Numbered from the stretch's first letter, positions 26,745 to 38,897 are shown. The stretch is 64,000 nt of DNA from Eriocheir sinensis (GCF_024679095.1 NW_026111820.1:918262-982261); one strand, 5' to 3'. Notes: generated by a model from the letters alone, not told the origin. Numbers and translations: made by a program.

Positions 26745-26935
26745 GTGTGGGTGAGTAAAAGTGTGGGGCGGGGCCAGGGTGGGGAAGGGTCAACATGGGG
26801 CGGGGCCAGGGTGGGGAAAGGCCAACATGGGGCGAGGCCAGTTTGGGGCAGGGCCAGTGTGGGGAGGGGCCAGGGCAGGGCGGGGGCAGGGCGGGGCTGG
26901 GCCAGGGTGGGATAGGGCCAGGGTGGGGTGAGCAG
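26745..26935. repeat. G-rich tandem repeat, GTGGGGCGGGGCCAGG-type unit
   Basis: About ten degenerate units of 16-19 bp with many runs of three or four G on the plus strand, a good candidate for G-quadruplex formation. Frames through it are repetitive and not a gene. Confidence 0.9.
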
Positions 26936-27214
26936 CATGCACTAAGGGTCAGGTTCTTGTCCTCATCAATCCCTTGCTTCAACATTCCCACATTTCTTTG
27001 TCCATAGCACCATATCCTCAATTTTCCTTGTTTCTGCATGTCAGTAAATGTATATCTATTAATCAGTGCTTCTCTTCCCTCCCAACAGTTCATACCCAGT
27101 AAATACCATTGAAATAACATTAAAATAACCTTGATTTACCATGATATCCATTTAGCATCAGTTCCTTTGGTATGTGCTCTCTTATTCTGTGGCTCTGGGT
27201 GCAAGATGTTGTCC

Positions 27215-27463
27215 TTAACCTGTCCGCTGCGATTGACACGGATTTGGCCTTCCCTGGTAGCCTGGTAACATATAGTCCCAGGTCTTTCTCTGGCTCTGTG
27301 GTGGATAGTGGGGTGTTTCCCATGTGGTATTGGTGTGCTGCATATCCCCTCCCAAGGTGCAGGACTTTACATTTTTCTTCACTGAATTGTAGCAGCCACT
27401 TTTTGTTCCATTCCTGTAGCTTGGTGAGGTCTTCTGGTAGGAAGTTCATAGTCAAGGGGTTAA
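27215..27463 (-). mobile_element. TTAA-bounded module carrying LINE RT sequence, copy 2
   Basis: Reverse orientation of the module at 6298. It is flanked by intact TTAA at 27,215-27,218 and 27,460-27,463 and reads LQEWNKKWLLQFSEEKCKVL and HMGNTPLSTTEPEKDLGLYV. It has only one copy of the 33-codon block that is doubled in the other two loci. Sequence outside the two TTAA sites is unrelated to the other copies. Confidence 0.75.
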
Positions 27464-27929
27464 AACTGGTCTGCCAGATTGGAACACATCAATTCCCCAA
27501 CAGCTGTACAATTAGATGGTCTTGAGACTGGGCTTCCTCTCCCCCCCACAAATTCTTCCCGTCCTCCCTCCCTCTGTCCCTTCTTCCCTGACCCTCACTC
27601 TCTCCCCTGTACTGTAGCCTCCATTTTGTGCATTTCATTTTAAAAACCTCCTTATAATGTTGAACTTAAACCTTGCGTTGGTCTTTAGGTAACAGCCTGT
27701 GATGAGGGTGGTCACACTCTCCTACTCTGCGGCTTTGGTGTTGGCGTGCTCCAGCCACTGACTGACTAACCAACAAGGAGGCTTTTCTGTTCTCTCCATC
27801 TCGACAGCCGTTCATTTTCACACCACAATTTAATTCTTAGGAGTGGGTTTTCTGCTCCTCATCTCCTCTACCTTGACAGTTGTTCATTTTGATTTAGCAC
27901 ACAACCCATTTTTCCCTTTTTTTACGTCC

Positions 27930-28190
27930 TGACCTATAGCACCGGTGGGCTTTTTTGGGGGGGCGTGGTGCAGGCAAGTGTTTATAGTGGCGCCATCTGT
28001 TCTTGGCTCATGCTGCCCCCCGGAGCTCATACTTGACTCACTTGGACAGTTCCTCTAGAGTCCGGGTTGATGGGTGGTCTTCAGGACAACATGTGGGTAT
28101 GCGTAGGCCACTCGGCGGTGACTGGAAAATCCCAGGTGGTAGAAGCGGATTCGAACCCGCATCGTCCACGCTAAGCACTCAGCCACCGCC
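27930..28190 (-). mobile_element. tRNA-derived SINE
   Basis: Reversed, it starts GGCGGTGGCTGAGTGC (box A) and has a perfect box B, GGTTCGAATCC, in the GGATTCGAACCC stretch at 28,147-28,158. The body includes CCGAGTGGCCTACGCATACC and GGCGCCACTATAAACACTTG, ending CTATAGGTCAGGACGTAAAA. Same family as 13.4 kb and 49.8 kb. Confidence 0.88.
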
Positions 28191-28264
28191 AGCTCCTTTG
28201 GGAGGCATCATGTGTTAGGGGCACGGCCTCCTGTACCTGATCCTTGTGGGTGTTTTTCATGTTC

Positions 28265-28535
28265 ATGGTACAGAAGAAGCCTTGTCAAACTATCACTAGG
28301 CTCATAACACTACCCATGGAAGTACCCACAACGACCTCTATGATAGTCTTGTCAGTCTATCACAAGGCTCATAACACTACCCATGGAAGTACAAACACAA
28401 CAACCTCTACCAAAGCCTTGTCACACTATTACTGGGCTCATAACACTACCCATGGAAGTACAAACACAACAACCTCTACCAGAGCCAAAGCTATTACTGG
28501 GCTCATAACACCACCCATGGAAACACCCACAGACA
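28265..28535. repeat. ~80-bp tandem repeat, about 3.5 copies
   Basis: GGCTCATAACACTACCCATG recurs four times, with copies separated by ACAACCTCTAC-type sequence. A diverged single relative occurs at 7785-7860. Confidence 0.85.
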
Positions 28536-28898
28536 CAACCCAGGACTCTCACCGCATCACAGCCGTCAAAGTAGGAGAGTCTCGGGGATTCTGTCCGGCC
28601 TGCTCCTTTTGGCTGCTGCGTGTGTGGGGTCAGTGATGCCTTGAGGGGCGAGCGGCAGGTTAGTCAGGAGGCGGAGGGGATGATGGAGGGGTTGGCCACC
28701 ACCACCACCACCCACACCACTGCCATCCTTGGTCAGTCTGTGCTCCTAGTCACCCTGGTACTCCACACTCCTGTTGAAAAGGTGGACTGAAATCAACACT
28801 GTGCTGACTGGCCTTGTTCTGCTGATCAAGCTACACTGTGCAGGAATAGTGGTGCTCATACTGTCCTGTCTACATGTCTCCTCTGCTCCAATTTATCC

Positions 28899-29247
28899 TT
28901 AACTCCTTGACTGCGAATTCCTACAAGAAGACATCACCAAGCTACAGGAGTGGAGCAAAATGTGGCTGCTACAATGCAATGAAGAAAAATGTAAAGTCCT
29001 GCACCTTGGGAGGGGATATCCAGCACACCAATATACCACATGGGAGACACTCCACTATCCACCACAGAGGCAAAGAAAGACCTGGGACTATATGTTACCA
29101 GGCTACCAGTGAAGGGATATCCAGCACACCAATACCACATGAGAAACACTCCACTATCCACCACAGAGGCAGAGAAAGACCTGGGACTATATGTTACCAG
29201 GCTACCAGTGAAGGCCAAATCCATGACCATCACAGCGGACGGGTTAA
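28899..29247 (+). mobile_element. TTAA-bounded module carrying LINE RT sequence, copy 3
   Basis: TTAACTCCTTGACTGCGAAT at the left and CACAGCGGACGGGTTAA at the right. It has the same content and the same duplicated block as copy 1, but the repeat period is 101 bp because of a 2-bp gain near 29,033, which breaks the frame. It is followed by a KLDKLRFGDRT-like LINE tail (29,248-29,330). Confidence 0.75.
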
Positions 29248-29499
29248 GCTAAACTTGATAAACTGAGATTTGGAGACAGGACCCCATGTGTATCATGTAT
29301 ATCACAACTAAGTAAATACAACTAGGTATGTACACCATTTAAAACCACAGAGCAGAGAACACCTGAGCCCGGCGACATCATTCTTTTCTTTTGTGAGTGT
29401 TTCTCGCGGCAGAATAAGTGAGCATTTACACCTCTAACTTTCTGGTAATCATCGATGAGTCACTGTTAAGGAAAAAGTTAATGGATAAACATAATCCAG

Positions 29500-29863
29500 C
29501 GGAGAGGGAGAGAGGGAAGTGGAGAGGGAGAGGGAAGTGGAGAGGGAGAGAGGTGAGGGAGAGAAAAGAAAGTGGGGAAAGAGAGGGAAGTGGGGAGGGA
29601 GAGAGAAGAAAGTGGGGAGGGAGAGAGGAAGGGAGGGAGAGAGATGGAAGTGGGGAGGGAGAGAGGGAGATGGGGAAGGAAAGAAGGAAGTGGGGAGATA
29701 AAATGGAAAGTAGGGAGGGAGGGAGTGAAGTGGGGAGGGAGAGAGGGAGGAAGGAGGAGAGAGAGGGAAGTGGGAAGGGAGAGAGGGAACTGGGCAGGGA
29801 GAGAGGGAAGAGGGGAGGGAGAGAGAGGGAACTGGGCAGGGAGTGTGAGAGAGAGAGCTTGGG
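29500..29863. repeat. 360-bp purine (GA-rich) tract
   Basis: Plus strand almost entirely A and G, of GAGAGGGAAGTGGGGAGG type, followed by a short TAG array at 29,865-29,892. Confidence 0.95.
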
Positions 29864-30036
29864 CAGTAGTAGTAGTAGTAGTAGTAGTAGTATAGTGAAT
29901 CCATGAGGAACTGGTGGATTGGGGGGTTTCTGCGGGGGTCTCTCCTCCCGTACCACGCTGCCACATCTCTTGTCTCCAATTGTGGGATTAGAGTCAAGGT
30001 GTTAAGTGGACCACCATTACCCTCCCTTCATTTCCT

Positions 30037-30207
30037 CCTCCTCCTCCTCCTCCTCCTCCTCTCTCTCTCTCTCTCTCTCTCCTCTTCTCTTCTCTTCTCT
30101 TCTCTTCTCTTCTCTCTCTCTCTCTTCTCTTCTCTTCTCTTCTCTTCTCTTCTCTCCTCTTCTCTTCTCTTCTCTTCTTTCCTCTTCTCTTCTCTTCTCT
30201 TCTCTTC

Positions 30208-30283
<76 letters not shown>
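30037..30283. repeat. 250-bp pyrimidine tract (CCT, TCTTC and TC repeats)
   Basis: CTC triplets, then TCTTC pentamers, then pure (TC)n. It lies about 175 bp downstream of the purine tract and is complementary in character to it. Confidence 0.95.
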
Positions 30284-30285
<2 letters not shown>

Positions 30286-30295
30286 TCGGGGACGA

Positions 30296-30490
30296 GAATA
30301 CAGGCTGTTTGTCGTGCACTCATGATCCAGTTTGGCGCAGACTCTTTCAACAGTTCTTTCACTAACATTAGTGGCTCTTGCTGTTCTTGCAGTTACTCTT
30401 GTGAGTGGTATGATTAATCCTCTGTTGTTTTTTCGTCTAAAAAGTACTTGTTTACATTGTAAACGAGTTCTTTCTCGCGGCTGTGCAGCC
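30296..30490 (-). pseudogene. Helix-turn-helix fragment of a DDE-type transposase
   Basis: From 30,490 downward: REKELVYNVNKYFLDEKTTE in one frame, then IPLTRVTARTARATNVSERT and VERVCAKLD in the next. The pattern (K)xVYNVxxYF...RTAxATxVSERTVxR matches the N-terminal HTH of IS630/Tc1-related DDE proteins common in arthropod genomes. A frameshift near 30,415 and loss of everything after SLYSRPRR, where the TC tract begins, mark it as a fragment. It could also be an exon of a domesticated gene. Confidence 0.55.
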
Positions 30491-30499
30491 AAGGACGTG

Positions 30500-31100
30500 G
30501 AGAGGCAGGGAGAGGGAGGGAGGGGAGAGGCGGGAGCGGGCCACCCATGGGCCTACCAGCTGACCCTTCCATGACCTTGAGAGAAGTGACCTGGGCTCTG
30601 GATGTGTAGAATGACAACGTTGGAATACAACCTTGTCAAGCGTCGTGGTATTTATACAAAATATTTGTTATTATCTTAAAAACGAAACAATCAACGCTAT
30701 ATGACCTTATTGGATTATCCAATTATTCAATTAAATTCATTTAAAGGTAGTAAATAGCTGGCATATGAGAGGAAGCGAGAAGTGTTGAGAGTGTGTGGCA
30801 AGGTGCGGGACGGGGCTGACCCACACCTCTCACCCCCCATCTGCCAGTTCCTCCTGGATTGACTATAGTAGTAGAAAGTAGTATCGAAGAGTGGAGGTTG
30901 GGTAGGGAGTGTGGGGGGCAGCAAGAGCAGGAAAGGGGATGACAGAGGAAGGGGTTGGGTTTTAAATAACAACTCTACAGCATGTCACAATCCACTGCCT
31001 CCAGAACAACAAGCCAAGCCACCAAAACTCTGTGCACCTCACCACTAAAGTTATGATTTCGTTGTGGTCTAGGAAGTCCTCAGAAGTTAGCATGCCTCTA

Positions 31101-31103
<3 letters not shown>
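30500..31103. other. Intergenic stretch, nothing recognised
   Basis: No gene or repeat assigned, apart from a GGGA-rich patch near 30,505-30,540. Confidence 0.5.

Positions 31104-31154
<51 letters not shown>
31104..31154. repeat. AC microsatellite ending in CAG
   Basis: Pure AC run followed by CAG at 31,155. The next 75 bases are open (SDGTRAACAGLNSSGEVQ) up to a good donor, GAAG followed by GTAAGG, near 31,230, so the run could act as an acceptor. The exon itself is too short to claim. Confidence 0.9.
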
Positions 31155-31156
<2 letters not shown>

Positions 31157-31366
31157 CCTTAGTGATGGAACACGGGCGGCTTGTGCTGGACTGAACTCTA
31201 GTGGTGAAGTACAGAGGGTTGTATTGAAGGTAAGGCATCATGACATATTCTAAATCTTATTGTAGAGCGACATCACTCCAGCAATGTTATCACTTCCATC
31301 CCATAGCTTGTCCAAATCTACTTCCCTTCCTCTCCCTCTCTCTCAGCCATCCCATCTACTACTACT

Positions 31367-31453
31367 ACTTTTTTTTTTACAATAAAGGAAACAGCTTAGG
31401 GGCAAAAGAAAGAAAACAATAATGAAAAAAAAGCCAACCAATCACTGCTCCTA
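31367..31453 (-). mobile_element. Antisense jockey-like LINE tail, left half of the transposon target
   Basis: Oligo-T, then GGAAACAGCTTAGGGGCAAA and CCAATCACTGCTCC, matches the reverse complement of the LINE 3' end at 56,130-56,240. It stops at TA (31,452-31,453), where the large element starts. The sequence resumes at 52,771. Confidence 0.85.
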
Positions 31454-31494
31454 CACTGTAAAAATAAATGTTTTTGGGAAAACGCGATAACATG

Positions 31495-31760
31495 TTTTCC
31501 GCTGTTACACTTCTAAAACACAAATACGCGTATTTATATAAACAACCATGTTTTACTAAAAACAGGATGGTTTCATAAACATAGGTGTTCCATTATAAAC
31601 ACATGGTGTTTAATACCGTTTATTCAAAAACGCAAAAAGCTGTTTATGGGTTTGTTACACTTCTAAAACACCTTTAGGTGTTTTAGAAGTGTTAATGTGT
31701 TTAAGTAAAAACACACAGTAGTTTATCTTAAAACATTTGTTTTGCATTAAACATCAGCAT
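31495..31760. promoter_or_regulatory. Left sub-terminal palindrome array of the 21-kb element
   Basis: At least six small inverted motifs of TGTTT(T)A-N-TAAAACA type lie within 270 bp: TGTTTTACTAAAAACA, GTTTCATAAAC, GTGTTTAATACC, TGTTTAAGTAAAAACA, TGTTTTGCATTAAACA. Near the middle sits a perfect 36-base hairpin (31,657-31,692, arms ACACTTCTAAAACACCT). In CACTA elements sub-terminal repeats are the binding sites of an element protein; that role is inferred here. Confidence 0.75.
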
Positions 31761-32059
31761 TGTTTCAACAAATTATTTTTGATTGCAATTACATCACTGT
31801 CAAGATTTTACTCATTAATAAGTAAAATTGTGACAATGATGTAATTGTAGTCATTAATAATTTACTGAAAAATTGCTTTAGTTAATACAAAATATGTTTT
31901 AAGATAACCTAATGTGGATATTTACTCACTCACATTAGTGCTAAAATAAACATTTATATGAAATTTGCAAAGAAGAGAGAGAGAGAGAGAGAGAGAGAGA
32001 CTTTACTTCATTAGAATTTTAAATAACGTTCCGTTCAGGTAAACAAGAAAATAATCAAC

Positions 32060-32545
32060 TTATTTTATAGATCTACCCTTGAGTCAATTTTGATTTTTTC
32101 TATCTCTACTTGGTACAAAAGGCTAACTTTAGCAGACAAAAATAAACTGAACAAAATAGTTAAAAAAGCTAAAAAGTTAGGGGCATCAGTAACATTCACA
32201 GATATTCTATATCAAGAGGCAGCAATAAAACAAGTAGGAAAAATAATGCAGGATCAAACTCACCCTCTTAATAACTGTTATAACTTTTTAAGATCAGGAC
32301 GAAGGCTGGCACTGCCATTGATTAAAACAGATCGCTACAGAAAATCTTTTGTCCCAAGCAGTATAGTGCTCTTTAACCATTTTTATCCACAAAAATAATT
32401 TTAATACCTTTAAAAAAAAATATGCTTTTATGTTTTTTATGTGCTATACTCTTATCTATGTAGAATACTTTTGGAGCCTGTTTTTGCTATAAAGAATTTC
32501 ACTTGTATGCATTTATGTAGAACAATGTGACCAATAAATTATCTT
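32060..32545 (+). mobile_element. L2-like LINE 3' end
   Basis: The forward frame reads WYKRLTLADKNKLNKIVKKA, QTHPLNNCYNFLRSGRRLAL and PLIKTDRYRKSFVPSSIVLFN up to a stop at 32,398, the standard C-terminus of L2/CR1-type ORF2 proteins. It is followed by an AT-rich 3' UTR ending AATAAATTATCTTATCTC, a typical ATCTTATC-type tail. Confidence 0.8.
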
Positions 32546-33328
32546 ATCTCTTTCTTATCTTAGAAGGATAGGGGGAGGAAGGAGGATGGAGGCAACTTAC
32601 ATTATGTGAATCCTCCTATGCTCTCAACAACCTTTCATACTGTGCTACAAAATGATTATAACCTGAAGACTTCTCCAAAGTGTATGGTTCATTTAACACA
32701 TACTGTTGCAGGAATCCTAAAATCTGTGAATAAATCCTTGGATACCCTAAGTCAAATATGTAATATGTCCCAAGCAATAAGATTACTGCATCACACACAT
32801 CATCACCTGTTTCACATGGAATTGTACATCCATCCCCAGTGATATATACATCCTTCAGGCTTTTATTTTCAACAGTCAAGATGATGTGAGGAGGAGACTT
32901 TTCAGCACTACTGAAGTCTTTATCTTGATCACCATACAATTCTCTTAGCAGGATAACTGGCTGAGACTTCACACCTCTTCCTCGTTTGAAGGAAATTTCA
33001 TTTTCAATGTAGTGAATTACATCATATTCATGCAGTGAACTCTGGAATAGCAAGACACATGTGTTGAAGGTCATTCTATGAAGAGGTTCAAGAAAGCAAG
33101 AATTTGTCACTATTTAACAAAACTGACGAAACCATTCTAGATCAAACGAGAGGATAAGTGCGAAAGTTAAATATCAGAGTCTAAAGTACATTGATAAAGG
33201 GAGAGCTCAAATTCAAACATGAGGTAATTGAAACTGATTACAGCTTCTTAAGTAATTATAATTAATTACTCTTACATTTTATTAAGATCATAATCATGAT
33301 TACTTTTGCAATTACATTAGCATCATTG

Positions 33329-34363
33329 CCCAGCAAACACATGACCTTAAAATGACGTCACCTCCTGGTCACCTTCTGGTCATATTCCAAGAATGACCAT
33401 GAACCAATGTCAAGACGACGTTGCAGAGTGATGTTGTCATGGTTTAACCATGAACCAACGTCAAGATGACGGCGCAGAGTGACGTTGCATGACAACCATG
33501 AACCAACGTCAAGATGACATATGTATGCCTATTAAGCAACATGTTACCGGGTTATTCATCTGTAAGAGCCCAGGAGGGGAGGGATAAGAGAAGGCCAGAG
33601 GAGAAAGACGAAATTATAAACCTTTCCGCCTTTACCATTACCTCTTGAAATTCTATTTAATCAACATTTTCCAATTTTGTTTTCAAATGAAGCTTAGCCC
33701 ACAGGAAGAGGAAGAGGAAGAGAGTAGCTCCGTTAACGCAAACAAATGCCTCCCAGAATATAGGCAGCCACAACATACTGTGAAAACATAAATACCCTCA
33801 CCATTATTCCACATGTACACGCCATAAATAAATAAATAAATAAAGTAGACCTATGAAAGTCATTTTAAGCTTTAATTTAGGTACCTTGTTAATTTTAAGC
33901 ATGTGGAAGATAAGTGCAATTATAATCGACCAATCGGGACGAGCCCTGTCCTGTGGCGGGGCCAAGCCGCCAACAGCTGTGTTATCCCTGAGTGCCCTTA
34001 CAATCTGCCTCGAATTGAAGTAAGTTCATGCCTTAACCCCACTTCCATTAACTCCTTCCACACAGGAGTAGCACATAGAACCATCACACTAGTTTTAAGT
34101 ACCCACAGCACCACAGAAACATTGCGGGGAGAGGAGATATAAAGCCACATTCCAGGGTTTGTGTTTTGTGTTTTCTAGCAAACCAAAAGAAATATATTTT
34201 TCAAGTTCATTGAAATGGCTTGAACCTGGGTACTCTTGGGGCGTGAGGGTGTTGGGGAGAATTACTGGGCATGTATTAACCTGGCTTGTGTTAATTACGT
34301 AGGCAATGAGTGATTTGGCTGACTGATCCTGAAGAAGACGTGGTACTGGGGTGGGTGACCCTT

Positions 34364-34431
<68 letters not shown>

Positions 34432-35801
34432 GGGTGGGTGGGTGGGTGGGTGTGTGTGTGTGTGTATGTGTGTGTGTGTAACTTAGCAGGTTGGCCCACA
34501 CCACTCAGGTTCCAAGTCATGAATACAGGCACACAACCAGCTGGTCAGGCTGTAATGATGCTGTGGTGGTTGTATTTCTGTGCTTGTGATGAAAGGTGTT
34601 TTGAACAGTTTGTCCTGTTAATGCATTTGGAGCAGGGGAATACACTTGTGTGACAATGCGTGTTGCCCTGTATGTATTCATAAAGGCTACTGACTGGTAC
34701 AGCGTGAACTTTGTGCTTGAAGGTGTTGAGTGTGGGGGCTGATGCTGTGTTTTGGAAAAGGGAATTCTGACTGGTATAATAATGATAATAATTGCAGCAG
34801 ACTTGAATAAGTCAAGGGCTTTTTGTCCGCTCCTTACGTAAAAAGATTTTTAAAAAGTCAACTATTTAGAACCTAATTTAGTTTATAGACCACGTCATAT
34901 TTTTTGTGCTTCCACATTTTGTCAAGATAATCTTTAAAGCTATTTAATGTATTAGTACATCACTTTGTGGGGCAGTGAATTCCAGTCATTGGAAGTGATG
35001 GGTCTGTTCGCTCCCAGTTATGCAAGCTTCTTATCATGCCCTCGCAATCTCGTTGTCCCAACCTCCGCAAGTAAACATGGCACATCATTCACATCATTCA
35101 CGTATTTCTATACTTATATCATATCACCCCAGTCTGTGGTATTTCATGCTTGGAATGTCCAGGGTTTTTAGTCGGTCGGCATATTTGGTGTTCTTGAGTG
35201 TGAGGACGAGCTTAGTCAGTATTTGAAGAATACTCTCAGATATACGTTTATCCTCCAATTTTGCTGGTTTCATACAATATGGCATATCATTCATTGTAAA
35301 ACGAATCTGCTTTATTCTCTGATTGAATGCAAAAAATAAATCTTGCTTTGAGAAGAACCTGGTTGCCTGAGCCTGTATACTTCGCAGTTAACCGAACACA
35401 GTCATGTGTTCAGTTGGTTGCAAAGTCTATGGACTCAGGCTGCCAGATTTCCCAAAGTATAATTTGCATTTGACTGCAGAATAAAGTGATTTGTTTTATG
35501 ATGGAAGAAGTATTTCCAAAGTATTTTGGTGAAGTTTATCCCATACTGCGTGATGCTTGCACTATAGACACCCCTAGGGCACCCAGAGGTCACCCCATGG
35601 GTCATATTTGGGTTGCATCCAGGTCATTCCTAGGTCATCTTTTGGTCATTCAAAGGTCATCTGGCGACGTCGCCGTGCGACGTCGTATTGATGTCGCTGG
35701 GAGTCTACAAGATGACGTCAAAGTGATGTCGTCCGACGACAAAAACGTGACCAAAAGGCAACGTCACCGTGACGCCAGGGTGACGTCATTGTGTTTCCAG
35801 G
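33329..35801. mobile_element. 2.5-kb TIR element with repeated TGACGTCA motifs, nested in gene B
   Basis: Left CCCAGCAAACACATGACC and right (inverted) CCCTGGAAACACAATGACG are related ends. Within about 200 bp of each end there are many GACGTC, GATGACGTC and TGGTCA motifs, for example AATGACGTCACC at 33,350 and GGTGACGTCATTG at 35,780. No transposase was recognised. The interior carries a GA microsatellite (34,368-34,428) running into GGGT and GT repeats. A target duplication is not evident. It lies between exons 6 and 7 of gene B. Confidence 0.65.
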
Positions 35802-36004
35802 GTAGTAATACAGTGGACCTCCCAACTTGCCAAAGGTTAGGAGTCTATTATATGCACCTTATGAACTATAAATTATAGTGAATGAAGAGTAGCTACACAA
35901 ACAATATAAGGTATGCATTCCTACAAGGTGCAATCAAACGATTATTTGAATGTTACTCTATGAAAACTGGACGAGTCGCGACTCGCAGAAATATGTTTAC
36001 CTTC

Positions 36005-36165
36005 CAATCCCCCCTGTAATTGCGACTGTAATCATGGTTAATACATCATGTAATTGTAATCGATTAAAACAATTATACTGTAATTGTAATCGTAATTGTG
36101 AAAATATAAAGTAATCATTATTGATTACAAAACATAAGTAATCGCCCCATGTCTGCTCTAATTAC
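36005..36165. repeat. AT-rich repeat with TGTAATTGTAATCG motifs
   Basis: Several TGTAATTG/TGTAATCG/AGTAATCATTA units, ending GTAATCGCCCCATGTCTGCT. Similar AATTACA-type sequence lies at 33,225-33,320 on the other side of the nested TIR element, so that element may itself have inserted into this repeat. Confidence 0.55.
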
Positions 36166-37329
36166 AGTAGGGAAAAGTAAGTTCATTATGAGATATGAAT
36201 ATGAATGTTCAGTGTAAAGATGCTTCATTAAGTAATAGATCAATGGGGAATGGATGTAGCAAATGAATAGATAAAACATTTGGTATAGGTATGTGAAGAA
36301 AAATAGAAAGCAAGTAAAATTACTTACATGATGGTCAGTCTTGGGAACCTTCTTAATCAGTGTGTCACATATCTTGTTCAATTTAGTCTTTCAGCTTTCA
36401 GTGGTATCCTTGAGAAGTCTTTCCATCTCAGTTTTGATCTGTAAGCCAAAATAAAATTGTCAAGATCTACTTCAGAATGTGCATACAGTATAATTACTCC
36501 CTTCACACATGCATAACATGAAGGTTCCCAAATTCAAAAAATTGTTTTGTCTAGAACCTAGTAAAACTACCTCAGTTAAAAGCAGATCCTATTAGTTTTC
36601 ATCTAATCACATAATACTGCATAAAAAATCTGAAATATTTTAGGCCTCCCACTGTATATTGCATCCTTTGATAGCACATTCTCCTTCTAAAGCGGGGTAT
36701 ATGTAGCTAAATACAGTGATGTATACATTAAAGACACATAATGCAGTGTGGGTTTCAAATACATATGCAACATAAAACTACATCATTAGAAAAAAAAATA
36801 CTTACAAAACTGCTCTTCCAGAAGCAAGGGAACTTCATCAATATTGGTGAGATGAGTCCACCAGGAAGTGTTGATATCCACTTTTGTCGGTTCACCATTG
36901 TAGCAGTTAAAAGCATATTTATATGCTCAGTGTTAAGATTTTTCTTTTTCATTTCCTGGCAAAGTTCTTTGGTGTGCCTCACGAATTCGTCTTCGGTCAG
37001 CTCACGTTCTTGATTCTCTATAGTGGTAAACTGCTTCCTACCCAAAGCAAATCTTTTGGGGGCTGGATGAGCATGTTGTACATGAGGCATGCTCTTTCTC
37101 TTCTGTTTATAACGCTCAGTTCGAATGCTCTGACTGAGGGCCCTAGTAAACTGACTCTGGAATCGAAACAAAAAACATTTAAAGGATATAGGCCTATACA
37201 GTATCTAGTCTTGCGTTTAGAAGATATAGGCCTATACAGTATTGACCTCACATTTAAGTCTAAAATTTAAATTATTAATATGGATTTAGCACTTTATTTG
37301 GCACCTCAAACCTACAAGATTATCTATCT

Positions 37330-37810
37330 ATTGATTACCAGATGCTTCAATCTGTAGAGGTGGCCACAGATGAGTCACCTCCATGCACTCCTATTCCCTG
37401 TCAACAGGCACCTTTCCTTTCACTCAACCCCACTCTTATTCATATACCTCTCAACATCTCTCCATCTCAATCTCGGTATACCTCTCCCTTGCTGCCCCAG
37501 CACCTCACCATTGTATACCCTCCTAGTAACTCTCTCTTGCTCTACATACATTTCACATGCCCAAACCACCTCAAGGTGTTCGTTTTCACACTCTCCAGTA
37601 CATTCAATCCCACACCATATTCCTTACGTACTTCCACATTCATCCTTCTGTCCCTCCATGTTATTTCACGTGCACCTCTCAAGTAACTCATGCCTTCCTG
37701 GTCAGTTTTATCATAGGCTTTCTCCACATCCATAAAAGGAGCATACAACTTTTGTACTTTCTCTATAGATACTTCTCCACTTACAATCTTTGCATAAGGC
37801 TTCAGCTATA
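37330..37810 (-). mobile_element. Internally deleted LINE fragment
   Basis: The minus strand reads LYAPFMDVEKAYDK (RT motif A, with the catalytic Asp of FMD) and within a few codons jumps to NVLESVKTNTLRWFGHVKCM, which in intact LINEs lies several hundred residues later. The 3' part continues in broken frames towards 37,340. It lies in the intron between exons 5 and 4 of gene B. Confidence 0.75.
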
Positions 37811-38576
37811 GTTAGAGCATATCAGGGATGTTTTAAGCCAATTTCTAAATTATAGTATTAGAGACAAGTTCTGCTTAAGAAAAATTTGACCTGGGCAAGA
37901 TCCCTGTTCATTACATAAGCATACAAATGCCTATTGATAATAAATGGTAGCATACTACTATCACATTCTGGCTAAAGAGGTCCATGATATTCAATAAGCA
38001 TACTGGTGAGATCCAGTAAATATCTACATGTACATATACCATTAAGGCAAGACTGAAAACACAACAGAGCTTACCCATGGAAACAAGCCTTCACGCTTGA
38101 TGGATGGATAAGCAGACACCATCTTCATTCCAATTGCTTTGTATGTCCCCATAGGATTTGATTCAATCAAGGGATAAAACTTTAGATAATAATTTTTTGT
38201 CTCTTCAATCAGCTGTAGCCACACTTTTCGGGAACAGGTAGGCTCTAGTAGCATCGCTTTCGTCGCCCCTGACAGTTCAGGCAGAGGTGGATCTGTGAAA
38301 TATTGTACTGGTATGGAGTATGGAGTGAGTAGGGTGGAAAATGGAGGGAGGGAAGAGCAAAAAGCACTGTAGATTATATCTGTGCGGATGAATGAATGAG
38401 GAGGTCTGTGAAAGATGCAAAGGTATATAGATGTATTGGATGTGGTCTGTTGGACCACTAAGAGGTGGAGAAGTTACAGGAGTAGGTAAAGATGTAAGTT
38501 CTGGAGAGTGGTGTAGAGAAAACTAGGCAAGTATGATTTGGAATGAATGGATACAGTAGGTGAGTATGGTGTTTAA

Positions 38577-38897
38577 CCCATAAGCGTCGGGCTAGAGGAC
38601 TATTGTCGTCCTCGCACCGCGCGGGCGGTGCTGATAGATTTTGTAAAATAGGTGTCTTTCATCAATGCCCCGTGTGGCAATTTCAAACGAAAACATAATA
38701 ATTTATATTGTTTTTTCATCGCCAATCCTTCTTCTCCACGATTAAATAAATTTGAAGTGTCTACGTCGCAGCACGGCATAGATATGATGTTGGGAAGAGG
38801 TGCTATTTTTGGCCAAGCCGTGGATGGGATGCGGGGAAACTCCGCCACCGCTTTTTTTCTGCCCGAGCGGGAATTCCCGTCACCCGACGCACACGGG
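38577..38897. mobile_element. 321-bp piggyBac-type MITE with TTAA duplication
   Basis: TTAA flanks both ends (38,573-38,576 and 38,898-38,901). The ends are CCCATAAGCGTCGGG and, inverted, CCCGTGTGCGTCGGG. No coding potential. It sits in the intron between exons 4 and 3 of gene B. Confidence 0.85.

Noticed and set aside
29418..30492. Many overlapping frames up to 182 codons
   Set aside because: Produced by the GA and TC tracts. Only the HTH-like segment 30,296-30,490 has non-repetitive coding character.
31155..31230. Short plus-strand exon between CAG and GTAAGG
   Set aside because: Only about 25 codons, the acceptor is made by an AC repeat, and no partner exon was found.
37370..37735. Plus-strand frames of 114 and 121 codons
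   Set aside because: Antisense to the LINE fragment on the minus strand.
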